From Serratia sp. Ag1 (GTDB lineage Bacteria; Pseudomonadota; Gammaproteobacteria; Enterobacterales; Enterobacteriaceae): 64,000 bases of DNA. This document shows, piece by piece, positions 47,527-56,395 of the stretch. The position numbers were made by a program, and so were the translations under genes. Location of the stretch: the NCBI RefSeq assembly GCF_000743355.1, contig NZ_JQEI01000003.1, forward strand, positions 186,001 through 250,000. The letters are read 5' to 3'. Positions within the stretch are counted from its first letter, which is position 1. Each line of letters opens with the position of its first letter. The notes below the pieces were generated by a model that was given only the letters and a program-made list of their open reading frames with translations, was not told the DNA's origin and did no database searches.

Positions 47527-50063
47527 ATCAGTTCCTTGTCACGCTTTGGCAGCGTTTTAGTACGCTGGGTGTAAGCGCCATCAATCATGGTGGTAGCATC
47601 AATGGTTGATTGCGACAGGTCGGCGCGGAACAGGTTGGCCCCACGTAAATCAGCGCCGCTGAAATTACTTTTTTGCATTAACGCCCCCATCAGGTTGCTG
47701 TCTTTCAAGCTGGCTCCACGCAGATCGGTACGCATAAACAGGCTGCCGCTGGCATTCATTTTGCTCATATCGGTCCGTTGGCAGTTGGCCTCACTGAGAT
47801 CGCTGTTATCCAGTTTTGCCCGCTGGAAAGAAGCACCGCTTAATGGCATTTGCCGCAGATTGCATTGGGTTAAGGTTGCATCACGGAAATCGGTGCCAGT
47901 GAGCACAGTTTGTGCAGCAAAGGCGCAGGAAACCAGGTTGGCCCCCTGAAAACGGCTGCCTTCTGCCTGCGTATCAACCCAGGAGCAGCCATCCAGCGTG
48001 GCATGATCAAAGACCGCTTGTTCAAGAGTGCATTTGATAAACGCCACCTTGATAAGGCGAGCCTGCGAGAAGTCCATTGCTGGCGCAGTCAGTTCCATGA
48101 ACAGCGTGTTTTCGAACAGGGCATGGTGAAAACGGCATTGGGAAAGATAGGTCTGGTACAGCATCAACTCCCCCAGATTGGCGTTATCAAAAATGCAGTT
48201 TTCCAACAGCGTTTGGTGTAATTGGGTGTTTTTCAGACTGGCGGCGCTAAAGTCACTGTTATGGCATTGGGCCAATGACAGGCAGGCCTCATCCAGCATC
48301 GCATCACGCAAAGAAGCCTGGGTGATATCTGCCCGCGCCAACATGGCTGAACGGAAATTGGCACCATCCAGTTGGCAGTGGTTCAAGTTGGCGTTTTCCA
48401 ACAGGGCGTTCGAGAAGTCTGCGCCACGCAGATCCATCCCTGATAGGTCGGCCCCGGTAAAGTCCAGGCCACTGAAGTCTCCGCCACGGCTCATGGTCAC
48501 CTGAGCACGGTTACGGATAATCTGGGCGATATCCCCCGTCAACCGAGGGGCTGGGCCTTGTGCCTGTACCGACATCAGATACATTTGATGCAATGCCAGC
48601 CGGGTTTGCTCCAGTTTTTTATCTGACATGCCGTGCTCATTGCGATGGATCAGATCCAGCATGCGATGCATACTTTCCGGGCCTTTCGGAGCCTTGTCGA
48701 GATCGCGCGGCTTATCTGGGTCGATCCCTCGTTCGCGCATTTTTTCATACGCCTGTTCGCGCATTTGCTCAGCCTGGAGTTCCATTTTTTCGACAAACTC
48801 GGCCAGATCTTCCAACGCTGGCATGGCGGCAGCTTCAAATGCCGGGATGAGCTCTTTAATATCCTGCCCCCGTTGTTCCATACGTTCGCGATGTTCTTCA
48901 CGCAGGCGTTGTTCACGGTTTTGCATATTGCCGCGCATCGGGCTCTCACTCACCGGGAGTTCGGTATCCAGCCAAGGGCCAATGGCATTTTCGGGCAGCA
49001 GGTCTTTTTCACGGAACGCGAACAGGGAGCCTTTCTCTTTGTCCATGCGTTGGCGCAGCACTTTGCGATAATGGCTGACCGAGCGCGGTGAACCGGTACG
49101 CTCCATTGCAGGCATCAGTTGCAACACATCGGCAGCATCATCTTCATTGATGCGGGCACTGCCGTGCCAGATCAGCAACATCTGCTCAAGATGCGGGAAA
49201 AACCACACCGTGGTATTACGCAAAGCAATCTCTTCAAATACCTCTTCATCACCCCGCAACCGGTTGATAAAACAACGCGAGCGCCATGGGGGCAGATGGC
49301 CTTCCTGCAATGGTTTTTCCGGGTGCATATTCCAGATGCGCCACGGCGCTTCGGGTGGCAGCTCATCAAGATTTTCCCACCATTGATCCTGCGGTGCGGC
49401 ATTAAACAGACGCCAGTCAATATCGCTCGCGAAACCGGGGAATTCATGCTGTAACCAGTGCGCGTCATATTTTTTACCGATGCGAGAAAAGCGGCGCGGC
49501 CACATCAGATCCAGCGCGCCGAAGCTGGCCGGTTCAGGTTGCTGGCGTGGTGAGGTTAAGCGCCCCTGCAAGGGTTCGATATTGGGGAGACGATGAATTT
49601 TCGTATTTTCAAATGCTTCTGGATTTGCTCCGATACCGTGTGGGTTTTCAGGGTATTCAGGCCCACCGAAGGCACGGCTCCAATCCAGACGCATCTGTTG
49701 AAAAGGAAGAGGGGAGGAAGGGGTATTGTTAACCCAATGGCGCTCACCAAAGGCAACCAGCGTTTTTTCACGCTGCGCCACTTGAACCCTCACCGCACAG
49801 GCGGTTTTATCCTCCTGATGGTGAGTGTAGGCGTAACCGGTAGCAAGAAATTCGGCACAGGCTTTGGGGATCGCAAGATCGATAACACCACCGCTGGTTT
49901 GCAGTTCCTTTTCAGCAAGCTGCCACAGTTCGGGTTCAGGGCGCAAACGCGGGGTACTCCCCATATCGGCTAATGCCAATACAGAAACCCCAAGATAATT
50001 TTTTTCCTGCCATCGATAGGGGCGGCTAAGCACGCTAAGGCGTAGCGGTTTGATGATTTTCAT
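47523..50063 (-). CDS. DUF2169 protein with C-terminal pentapeptide repeats
   Basis: An 846-residue fusion. The N-terminal DUF2169 domain (about 1-300) has LSRPYRWQEKNYLGVSVLAL and the RCFINRLRGDEEVFEEI region. A helical, charged linker (about 355-480, rich in Glu, Arg and Met) follows. From about 530 to the end there are some 60 pentapeptide repeats (GADLSGMDLRGADFSNALLE). DUF2169 proteins are encoded beside VgrG and PAAR genes and are thought to be adaptors that fit PAAR-toxins to the spike. ATG 50063 follows AGGGACG. Its composition is GC-richer than the small gene just upstream. Confidence 0.85.
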   Translation of the reverse strand: MKIIKPLRLSVLSRPYRWQEKNYLGVSVLALADMGSTPRLRPEPELWQLAEKELQTSGGVIDLAIPKACAEFLATGYAYTHHQEDKTACAVRVQVAQREKTLVAFGERHWVNNTPSSPLPFQQMRLDWSRAFGGPEYPENPHGIGANPEAFENTKIHRLPNIEPLQGRLTSPRQQPEPASFGALDLMWPRRFSRIGKKYDAHWLQHEFPGFASDIDWRLFNAAPQDQWWENLDELPPEAPWRIWNMHPEKPLQEGHLPPWRSRCFINRLRGDEEVFEEIALRNTTVWFFPHLEQMLLIWHGSARINEDDAADVLQLMPAMERTGSPRSVSHYRKVLRQRMDKEKGSLFAFREKDLLPENAIGPWLDTELPVSESPMRGNMQNREQRLREEHRERMEQRGQDIKELIPAFEAAAMPALEDLAEFVEKMELQAEQMREQAYEKMRERGIDPDKPRDLDKAPKGPESMHRMLDLIHRNEHGMSDKKLEQTRLALHQMYLMSVQAQGPAPRLTGDIAQIIRNRAQVTMSRGGDFSGLDFTGADLSGMDLRGADFSNALLENANLNHCQLDGANFRSAMLARADITQASLRDAMLDEACLSLAQCHNSDFSAASLKNTQLHQTLLENCIFDNANLGELMLYQTYLSQCRFHHALFENTLFMELTAPAMDFSQARLIKVAFIKCTLEQAVFDHATLDGCSWVDTQAEGSRFQGANLVSCAFAAQTVLTGTDFRDATLTQCNLRQMPLSGASFQRAKLDNSDLSEANCQRTDMSKMNASGSLFMRTDLRGASLKDSNLMGALMQKSNFSGADLRGANLFRADLSQSTIDATTMIDGAYTQRTKTLPKRDKELI

Positions 50064-50252
50064 TTTTATACGTCCCTGTATATTTATACATAGCTAAAAT
50101 CGAAAGAATATACTCAATCACTAACTATCAAACAGAAGGTTTAAAATAACGTTATCTGAATTACTTTCAAGATGCGTTATAAAAACCACTCTTGATTATT
50201 ATTCTAAAAAAATACAAGCCGACCATTTATTTGACAACAGAACTAAAGAATA

Positions 50253-50627
50253 TCAATCAATCTCAATTACCGCTATTTTTTTAGGTGGTATCCCCTGATA
50301 CTTTACTGTAACGCTTTGACCTTTTTTAAGTAAAGCTGCCTGAGAAATTTTTACTACACCTGCCGCATTATATGTTTTTTTTACACCATCTAAATCACAG
50401 TCAACGACGAATATATAAAAGTAATCAAAGTTATGCATCGCTTGCATCTGTTTCCAGCTAATTAATTTTGCATTCGCTACTTTACCTTCCCATAAATTTC
50501 TACTACTCCAGTCCTTAACTAGGCCAAACTCCCCCCTATTCCCTTTTATTCCTCTAATTGTAATAATGAAAAAAAACACAACAAATAACCAAGTAATAGC
50601 AGGGATATATTTCAATACTGTTTCCAT
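50253..50627 (-). CDS. Small single-pass membrane protein after vgrG, function unknown
   Basis: A 124-residue protein with one N-terminal membrane helix (about 8-27) and a beta-rich soluble domain ending KGQSVTVKYQGIPPKKIAVI, loosely like DUF3592-type domains. I do not recognise it. Its ribosome site GAGGAG overlaps the vgrG stop (TGA), so it is translated with VgrG. It is clearly more AT-rich than the T6SS genes around it. By position it could be an immunity protein for something carried by the VgrG tail, or a recent insertion without T6SS role. Confidence 0.7.
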   Translation of the reverse strand: METVLKYIPAITWLFVVFFFIITIRGIKGNRGEFGLVKDWSSRNLWEGKVANAKLISWKQMQAMHNFDYFYIFVVDCDLDGVKKTYNAAGVVKISQAALLKKGQSVTVKYQGIPPKKIAVIEID

Positions 50628-50636
50628 ACAATCTCC

Positions 50637-52973
50637 TCACATAAAGAGGTGCAAAACACTAAGTACAGTATTTTGAATAGAGTTCTCAATTTTATTTAGC
50701 GATCTTGTATAGTTCATAGGTTTTGTCACTATACTAGCCAAAGAAGTCGAAACTGAAAGCGGAGTCCAACTAATACTTGTTCCGCTCATAGATATGCCAA
50801 GCCCGTTGAAAGTTGCTGAGCCACCAGTAAAACTTTCCGATGCACCAGTAAAACTCAGGGAGTTTCCTGTAAAGCTTTCTTTATGATCTGCAGCTCTTGA
50901 AGCGAAATATGGAACGTCAATAGTGACTTTAACGTCACTTTTGATTGTTATTTCGTTTGGGCTATAAATATTGATTACTCCATTATTGACATTCTGCACC
51001 CAGTCTCCGCTATTAACATTAACGGTTAGACCACCATCAATGGTTTCTGTTTTACCTCCAGCAGTAACTGTTGTATCCAGTCCATTATTAAAGGTCTCAG
51101 TAAATTTCCCTTCGGTTGTTTCTGCTATAGTTCCATCGGTTTTTTTGACTATATTCCCGTTTACCGTCGGATAAAAATTCTTGGTGGTCGTTTCTGTAAC
51201 ATTGCCGTCAAACGTTCTATCAATATCCCCAGTAATCTTAACAGTATCCCCGCCGCTCTTGATGGTAAATTCGCGACCTTCGTCAATCTCAACCTTCTGC
51301 CCATTAATAAAAGTATTTGTCTCAAGATCTTCAACGGTGATATCGCGCTTTGAGTCATAGTGAAAACTCGCATCGCCCATCACGCTATCGATCTGCTGCC
51401 CACCGATATGAGTGGTTCTGGTGCCGTCAATGGTAATATTTTGATTGCCCTCGACGGAGATATTCATCTGATCTTCGGCATGCATATCAAATGATTCACG
51501 ACCTGGGGCATCTTCGAAGAACAGATAGCTGGCATTGTCTGCGCTGCCGCTGGTGCTGCGCGACATAAAGCCCATTTTGGTGGCATCGTTCGGCAGATCC
51601 CAAGGCGGCATACTGTCTTCGTTGTAAACCCGGCCGGTGATCAGCGGCCGATCAGGGTCGCCATTGATAAAATCCACCACCACCTCTTCACCGACCCGGG
51701 GAATTTGTACGCCACCGTATTTCCACCCGGCCCAGGAACTGGAAACGCGTATCCAGCAAGAACCGCTGTCGTCACCTTTGCCATGCCGATCCCAACGGAA
51801 TTTTAATTTTACGCGGCCATACTTGTCCGTCCAGATAGGTTGCCCTTCTGGTCCGACTACCTCTGCGGTTTGCGGGCCATGCGTTTTTGGCCAGGAAGTG
51901 ATACGGGAAGGGCGCCAGTTTATATTGCTTGGCACTACGGTGAATTCGGTACGATGCTCGCAGCTGCCCTGATCGCCACTGGAGTAACTGCTTTCGGTCA
52001 GGAAATAGCGGGCCTCCACTGTCAGGTATTCACGCTGGTCCTCTACCCGTGGGGCATTGGAAAGGGTAAAAGTATGGCCTGGAGCAATCCCCAGAGTCGA
52101 GCCATGGCCAGTCATTTTTTCGTGTTGAGCTTCAAATTCCTGTTGGCGAACACGCACGTAGAATTGACCATGGTCGCGATCGGTAAAATGCCCTGGCCAG
52201 TCGAACACTTCTGCTTTGTCACCAGCAAAAGACGTTGGATTCTGGCGGGTTTCCAGCAGACGCGCACGGGGCTTGCGGAAATCGTAGTCATCAAGGCTGT
52301 ACAGGCTTGGGGTGATGGCATCAGAAACGCTCCAGCTTTGGATGCCATTGGTATGGGCGCTCTCCTCCGTTTCTGTCAGCAAATACGGAATAAATTCGTA
52401 ACCTTCAAGCTTGGTGTGCGCCTGCGGTTCATCTGCCAACACCAGGGTATGGTTACCCATCTCGTGACGGAAATAGTAATAAATCCCTTCGTGTTCCATC
52501 AGCCTGCTAATGAAATCAAAATCACTTTCCTGATACTGGACGCAATAACCCCACTGGCGGTAACTCCAGGAAAGTTTGTTTTCTAGTTGGATTTGATAGT
52601 CGGAAAGGATACTGGAAATAATCTCAGGGACAGTCTTTTCCTGCCAAATTCGGAAATCCCTGTTTTGTGTCAGATACCACAGGCCAGGCTGCACTGTTGC
52701 GCGGTAAATGTAATAGCGTTCACCACTAGACTCTCTACCGACGAGCGTCATGCGAGTGATATAGCCATTTAGAAATCGGGAGGGGAGAATGGGGGAGCGC
52801 ATCTCTATCGTTAAGGTTTTTCCTAGCAATTCTCTAAGATTAACACTATTGATGGTGCTGAGTAGTTCGACCTCAAAAGCATATAACTCAGAGAGCTTTT
52901 CATGCCCGACAAGAGATTTAAAAAGCAGTGTATTACCGACTAGCGGCGTATGTACCAAAATGACTCTGTTCAT
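50637..52973 (-). CDS. vgrG: VgrG (TssI), T6SS spike with unusual repetitive C-terminal extension
   Basis: A 778-residue spike protein. The gp27-like part (about 1-370) and gp5-like OB domain (WTDKYGRVKLKFRWDRHG and GGVQIPRVGEEVVVDFINGD) are standard, and the DRPLITGRVYNEDSMPPW block follows. A beta-helical needle then runs to about 690. The tail from about 700 has a seven-residue repeat beginning SFTGNSL, SFTGASE, SFTGGSA, then degenerate copies to about 750, and ends in a helix-like hydrophobic stretch. No known toxin domain is seen. The last 0.4 kb is more AT-rich than the rest, suggesting a swapped tip. It heads the T6SS operon; ATG 52973 follows AGGGA. Confidence 0.94.
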   Translation of the reverse strand: MNRVILVHTPLVGNTLLFKSLVGHEKLSELYAFEVELLSTINSVNLRELLGKTLTIEMRSPILPSRFLNGYITRMTLVGRESSGERYYIYRATVQPGLWYLTQNRDFRIWQEKTVPEIISSILSDYQIQLENKLSWSYRQWGYCVQYQESDFDFISRLMEHEGIYYYFRHEMGNHTLVLADEPQAHTKLEGYEFIPYLLTETEESAHTNGIQSWSVSDAITPSLYSLDDYDFRKPRARLLETRQNPTSFAGDKAEVFDWPGHFTDRDHGQFYVRVRQQEFEAQHEKMTGHGSTLGIAPGHTFTLSNAPRVEDQREYLTVEARYFLTESSYSSGDQGSCEHRTEFTVVPSNINWRPSRITSWPKTHGPQTAEVVGPEGQPIWTDKYGRVKLKFRWDRHGKGDDSGSCWIRVSSSWAGWKYGGVQIPRVGEEVVVDFINGDPDRPLITGRVYNEDSMPPWDLPNDATKMGFMSRSTSGSADNASYLFFEDAPGRESFDMHAEDQMNISVEGNQNITIDGTRTTHIGGQQIDSVMGDASFHYDSKRDITVEDLETNTFINGQKVEIDEGREFTIKSGGDTVKITGDIDRTFDGNVTETTTKNFYPTVNGNIVKKTDGTIAETTEGKFTETFNNGLDTTVTAGGKTETIDGGLTVNVNSGDWVQNVNNGVINIYSPNEITIKSDVKVTIDVPYFASRAADHKESFTGNSLSFTGASESFTGGSATFNGLGISMSGTSISWTPLSVSTSLASIVTKPMNYTRSLNKIENSIQNTVLSVLHLFM

Positions 52974-53406
52974 TGAATATCCCTATCCTTTAGGCATAGC
53001 TACCGCACGAAGTTTGCAAAGGCAAACCCCTGTTTTTGTAGCTATTCAACATCCATTCGACCACCTTGCTATTGAATCAGCCATCAAAACCTAGCATTCA
53101 ATTGCAATAATAAATCACTCCGTTTACTACCTAATTCTTAGTAGACAGGATATTTCGCAAACCGAACAACTCATCCTAGACTGATATTTACACATGCTTT
53201 TAGCACACTCACACGTAAAAAGTGATTGGTATCATGACAAGTATATATATTCACATATAAATATGTGACATAAATCACAAAGTAATAATTTTACAACTCG
53301 GAGAGATATAAATTAATAGTGATAGGAAAGGATATTTTCTAGGTCTTATTATTTATCTATTAAATAAAAAATAGGAATACATTCTTTTATTTTATCGAAA
53401 AATTCG
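52974..53406. promoter_or_regulatory. AT-rich promoter region upstream of the T6SS operon
   Basis: About 430 bases between vgrG and a doubtful small frame. It is strongly AT-rich, as expected of H-NS-silenced promoters, and contains a perfect CRP-type palindrome (listed separately) about 290 bases before vgrG. On the minus strand the operon promoter must lie here. I could not choose unique -10 and -35 boxes. Confidence 0.5.
53264..53279. promoter_or_regulatory. Candidate CRP site upstream of vgrG
   Basis: TGTGACATAAATCACA matches TGTGA-N6-TCACA with no mismatch. It is the only such site found near the head of the T6SS cluster and would link secretion to carbon status. The distance to the vgrG start, about 290 bases, requires a promoter with a long leader. 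Confidence 0.55.
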
Positions 53407-53664
53407 TTAATCACCCGAAAATATGCACTGGAGTGAACCGCCCAGAGTAGCAAAGACTCCCTCGCGAGCATGATAGGCTAAATTAACGAAGGGAACTGCC
53501 GTTTTAGTAGGATTACCCCGTAAAAAACAGGGTTCAGGGACGGTGGCAGACCCGATAGTGGTGACTCTGCTCCCGTTCAGGAGGTGATATTTTCCGTCGC
53601 TCCCTACTTCGTTCATTTGAAATAGGGAAATTTCTTCACTCAACTCAAACACGGCATCAGACAA
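53407..53664 (-). CDS. Doubtful small open reading frame after asmA
   Basis: A frame of 85 codons beginning with TTG at 53664, five bases beyond the asmA stop, with no clear ribosome site. The translation (from MSDAVFELSEEI, ending SLQCIFSGD) is not low-complexity and reads like protein, but I recognise no domain, signal or membrane segment. It could be a small gene, a remnant left at the T6SS insertion boundary, or chance. Confidence 0.3.
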   Translation of the reverse strand: MSDAVFELSEEISLFQMNEVGSDGKYHLLNGSRVTTIGSATVPEPCFLRGNPTKTAVPFVNLAYHAREGVFATLGGSLQCIFSGD

Positions 53665-53668
53665 AAAG

Positions 53669-55510
53669 TTACAGCTTATCGAGCAGCTTCTTCAAATCCT
53701 GCCCTTCTCGCGAACTTTTGTTCTTCTCGGCCCACTTATTCAACGCCTCTTTGGCGCGATCCTGCAGTGCGTTACGCAAAATCTGATCGACCTGCAGTTG
53801 ATAATTGAGTTCTTCCCATGGCCCATAAACACGCAATGGGATCGGTGTTTTCCTTAACAAGGCAATCAAGGCACCGTCACCCTGCCAGCCACCGGTTACC
53901 AACACGTTCAGCGCCATATCAGACTGTTTACCTGGCATATCCAGCGTGCCCGTACCCGTTAGGCTGAACAGCTCAGAATCCGCCTTGAGCTCGCTAAGGC
54001 TGATAGTTCCATTGCGCAGGTTGCCTTTGGCACTCACTTGTTTCACCTCGGTGTAACGCTGGTAGCTATCCTGCCCTCGAACACTGTTATCGCTGCGCGC
54101 AACGGCCTGCTGGATCAATTGCTGGATATTAAACCCATGCAACTGGGCATTTTTCATGGTCATTTCAGCCGTGCCCTGCCAACGGTGCTCAAAAGAAGAG
54201 GCAGTAAAGCGATCGCCAGTCAAATCGCCATTCATGCTAAAGGTTCCAGTTAACACCTGCGGCATGCCGAATGCCTTGAGCACATCGCCTAACTCAATCT
54301 GCCGTAATACAGGTTGTAGTTTGATGACCGGTTTGCTGCCGCGAGCATCCAACGAACCAGGCAACGTAAAGTTTCCACCAGCCAAGTTGCCAGAAAGTGT
54401 TTTTACCGCCAGTAGTCCCTGTTGATTATCCGCCTGCGCTACCAGTTGGTTGATACTCAGCCCACGGTAAAGCACCTGCTCAGCCTGCACATTGAGTTGG
54501 CCGTTAAAATCACGCAGCAATTCCAGGCTCTGTTGCGCATCCTCGCCCTGATCGGCGATAACCGGCGCAGAAGTCATTGCTGCCGTCTGCTGTGCTTCAC
54601 CCGCGTTCTTCTTCTGCCAGCCCGAAATCGCATCCAGGTTGAGATGGCTTGAACTCAGATTCAGGACATAGCTGGGGATCGCGCCAAACTGCACGCTGGC
54701 ATCACCGGCCAATTGGCTGTCATTAGCGCTCAATATCAGTTGGCTGAGGGCAAGCTGCTTTGGTGACTGTTGATACACCGCCTGGACGCTACCTTCCCCT
54801 TTTATCCCCAAAGCTGGGATGTCGGCACCTTCAAGTTGATAGCTGAACTGTGTGACCTTGGCACCTATCTGGCGGGGATATTGCTGTAGATCGAGATCGG
54901 CGGCCAGCGTAAACGTCAGATCGCGCTGATCGCGGTTCACCCGGCTGGAAAGCTCCATCTGTGCCTGGCGTAAACCGTTTTGTTGCAGGGCTAAATTGAT
55001 ATCGCGAACGTTAATCTGCTCGTTCTTGGCTCGCTGCCAAATCAGCAGGCTGTCCACCACGCGCAGATTATCAATATCAAATTTCCACGCGGATTCGGTT
55101 GCATCCTCTATCGGGTTACCGAGCGGGGCGATCGGCGCATTCGACTGCGTTTGCTCTTCACTATCGGGGGTCAAACGGATGACGGCATTTTTCAACATCA
55201 CCTGTTTGACATACAGTTGGTGAGAAATCAGCGGCAGAAGTTTGACATCAAGCCGCATGTTATCGGCACTGAGCACTGGCGCTGCGGCACCGGGTGCAGT
55301 GAGGGTCATACGCCCGGCCAAAATACTCAGCTGTGGCCAAACATGCCAGCGTAATTCCCCTTCCAGCGTCAGATGGTAGCCACTGCGTTGCTCAACCTTC
55401 TTGACCATATAAGCACGGAAATCGTTCGGGTTGACCAGCAACACTAACGCAGCCAACCCCGCGACTAGCACAACCAGCAAAATCACCAAAGCTGTCAGTA
55501 ATCTTCTCAT
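53669..55510 (-). CDS. asmA: AsmA, inner-membrane-anchored AsmA-family protein
   Basis: A 613-residue protein (E. coli AsmA is 617). One N-terminal membrane helix (RRLLTALVILLVVLVAGLAA) anchors a long periplasmic beta-rich chain with the AsmA N-terminal domain, including LNPNDFRAYMVKKVEQRSGY-like sequence and GELRWHVWPQLSI. AsmA-family proteins are repeating-beta-groove bridges linked to phospholipid movement and outer-membrane assembly. ATG 55510 follows GAGGATGG. It sits 44 bases after dcd. In E. coli the order udk-dcd-asmA-yegH is continuous; here the T6SS follows asmA instead. Confidence 0.94.
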   Translation of the reverse strand: MRRLLTALVILLVVLVAGLAALVLLVNPNDFRAYMVKKVEQRSGYHLTLEGELRWHVWPQLSILAGRMTLTAPGAAAPVLSADNMRLDVKLLPLISHQLYVKQVMLKNAVIRLTPDSEEQTQSNAPIAPLGNPIEDATESAWKFDIDNLRVVDSLLIWQRAKNEQINVRDINLALQQNGLRQAQMELSSRVNRDQRDLTFTLAADLDLQQYPRQIGAKVTQFSYQLEGADIPALGIKGEGSVQAVYQQSPKQLALSQLILSANDSQLAGDASVQFGAIPSYVLNLSSSHLNLDAISGWQKKNAGEAQQTAAMTSAPVIADQGEDAQQSLELLRDFNGQLNVQAEQVLYRGLSINQLVAQADNQQGLLAVKTLSGNLAGGNFTLPGSLDARGSKPVIKLQPVLRQIELGDVLKAFGMPQVLTGTFSMNGDLTGDRFTASSFEHRWQGTAEMTMKNAQLHGFNIQQLIQQAVARSDNSVRGQDSYQRYTEVKQVSAKGNLRNGTISLSELKADSELFSLTGTGTLDMPGKQSDMALNVLVTGGWQGDGALIALLRKTPIPLRVYGPWEELNYQLQVDQILRNALQDRAKEALNKWAEKNKSSREGQDLKKLLDKL

Positions 55511-55554
55511 GCCATCCTCATTATCAGCGCAACACTGGCAAACCCCCAACGCGG

Positions 55555-56136
55555 TCAGTCTTTATCAATACGGCTGGCGACTGCCCCTTGCTGATCTTTA
55601 TACTTCGCATCCTGACGGCTGTTATACGGGCGTGCTGCCGGGGCGGTAAGCAGTTCAAAGCTCAGAGCACCAATCAGCATGCCTGGGCGCAGTGCCAACG
55701 GCAGTTTGCCCGAATTATAGAACTCCAACACAATCCGGCCACGCCAACCTGGATCGATACGGTGCGCCGTAACGTGCACCATCAAACCCAAGCGCGCCAG
55801 AGAAGAACGGCCATCGAGCCAACCTACCAGATCGTTAGGCAACGTTACCGATTCCAGCGTGACCGCCAGCGCCAACTCCCCAGGGTGCAGAAAGAAAGCT
55901 TCTCCCTCCGGTAACACAATCTCATCGCTCATCACACGATCAAGCGCAGCGCTGACTTCATCTTTTGGCCCGCTCAGATCGATAAAGGCGGCGGTATGGC
56001 CACGGAACACACGGAACTGATTGCCCAAACGGACATCCACTGTGGCCCCGTTAATACGCTCAATCGGCGGACGAGGCGAAATAACCAGTTTTTCGCTATC
56101 CAGCCAGGCTTCTATATCGCGGTCGCACAGTCTCAT
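55555..56136 (-). CDS. dcd: dCTP deaminase
   Basis: A 193-residue homotrimeric enzyme converting dCTP to dUTP, the main route to dUMP for thymidylate synthesis in enterobacteria. The sequence [20 protein letters not shown], the active-site [19 protein letters not shown] block and [20 protein letters not shown] are as in E. coli Dcd, with the same length. ATG 56136 follows GGAGAT. It is part of the conserved udk-dcd-asmA neighbourhood. Confidence 0.97.
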   Translation of the reverse strand: MRLCDRDIEAWLDSEKLVISPRPPIERINGATVDVRLGNQFRVFRGHTAAFIDLSGPKDEVSAALDRVMSDEIVLPEGEAFFLHPGELALAVTLESVTLPNDLVGWLDGRSSLARLGLMVHVTAHRIDPGWRGRIVLEFYNSGKLPLALRPGMLIGALSFELLTAPAARPYNSRQDAKYKDQQGAVASRIDKD

Positions 56137-56172
56137 TACGTTATCTCCATTCCATCAAGGCGCACAAATGCA

Positions 56173-56299
56173 TATACCTAAAATAATTCGAGTTGCTTGT
56201 AGGCGGCAACTGAACGAGGCCCCAGGAGCTTACTCAAGTAAGTGACTGGGGTGAGTAAGAGCAGCCAACACCCAAGCAACTTGAAGTATGACGGGTATA
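56173..56299. repeat. Intergenic palindromic repeat between dcd and udk
   Basis: A 127-base imperfect palindrome with ends TATACC and GGTATA. The arms contain TTCGAGTTGCTTG and, inverted, TTCAAGTTGCTTGGGTG, and the centre is a second palindrome (CCCCAG ... CTGGGG). It shares 39 identical bases with the copy at 37276-37353. It can fold into a long stem-loop in RNA. Confidence 0.8.
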
Positions 56300-56355
56300 C
56301 AAAAATTGCCACATAACAGGCCGTAGGTCTATGCCAGAACGCAAACTCGTCTGCC

Positions 56356-56387
56356 AAAGGCTGGAAAAACACACTTTTCCAGCCTTT
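56356..56387 (-). terminator. Terminator hairpin after udk
   Basis: A 13-base perfect stem, AAAGGCTGGAAAA with TTTTCCAGCCTTT and a six-base loop, nine bases past the udk stop. A and T flanks on both sides allow termination on either strand, but only udk reads into it. Confidence 0.85.
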
Positions 56388-56395
56388 AAATGCTG

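Noticed and set aside
48000-49970. Several long plus-strand frames opposite the DUF2169/pentapeptide gene
   Set aside because: They are antisense to a gene with strong repeat structure; repetitive codons create long complementary frames without their own starts or motifs.
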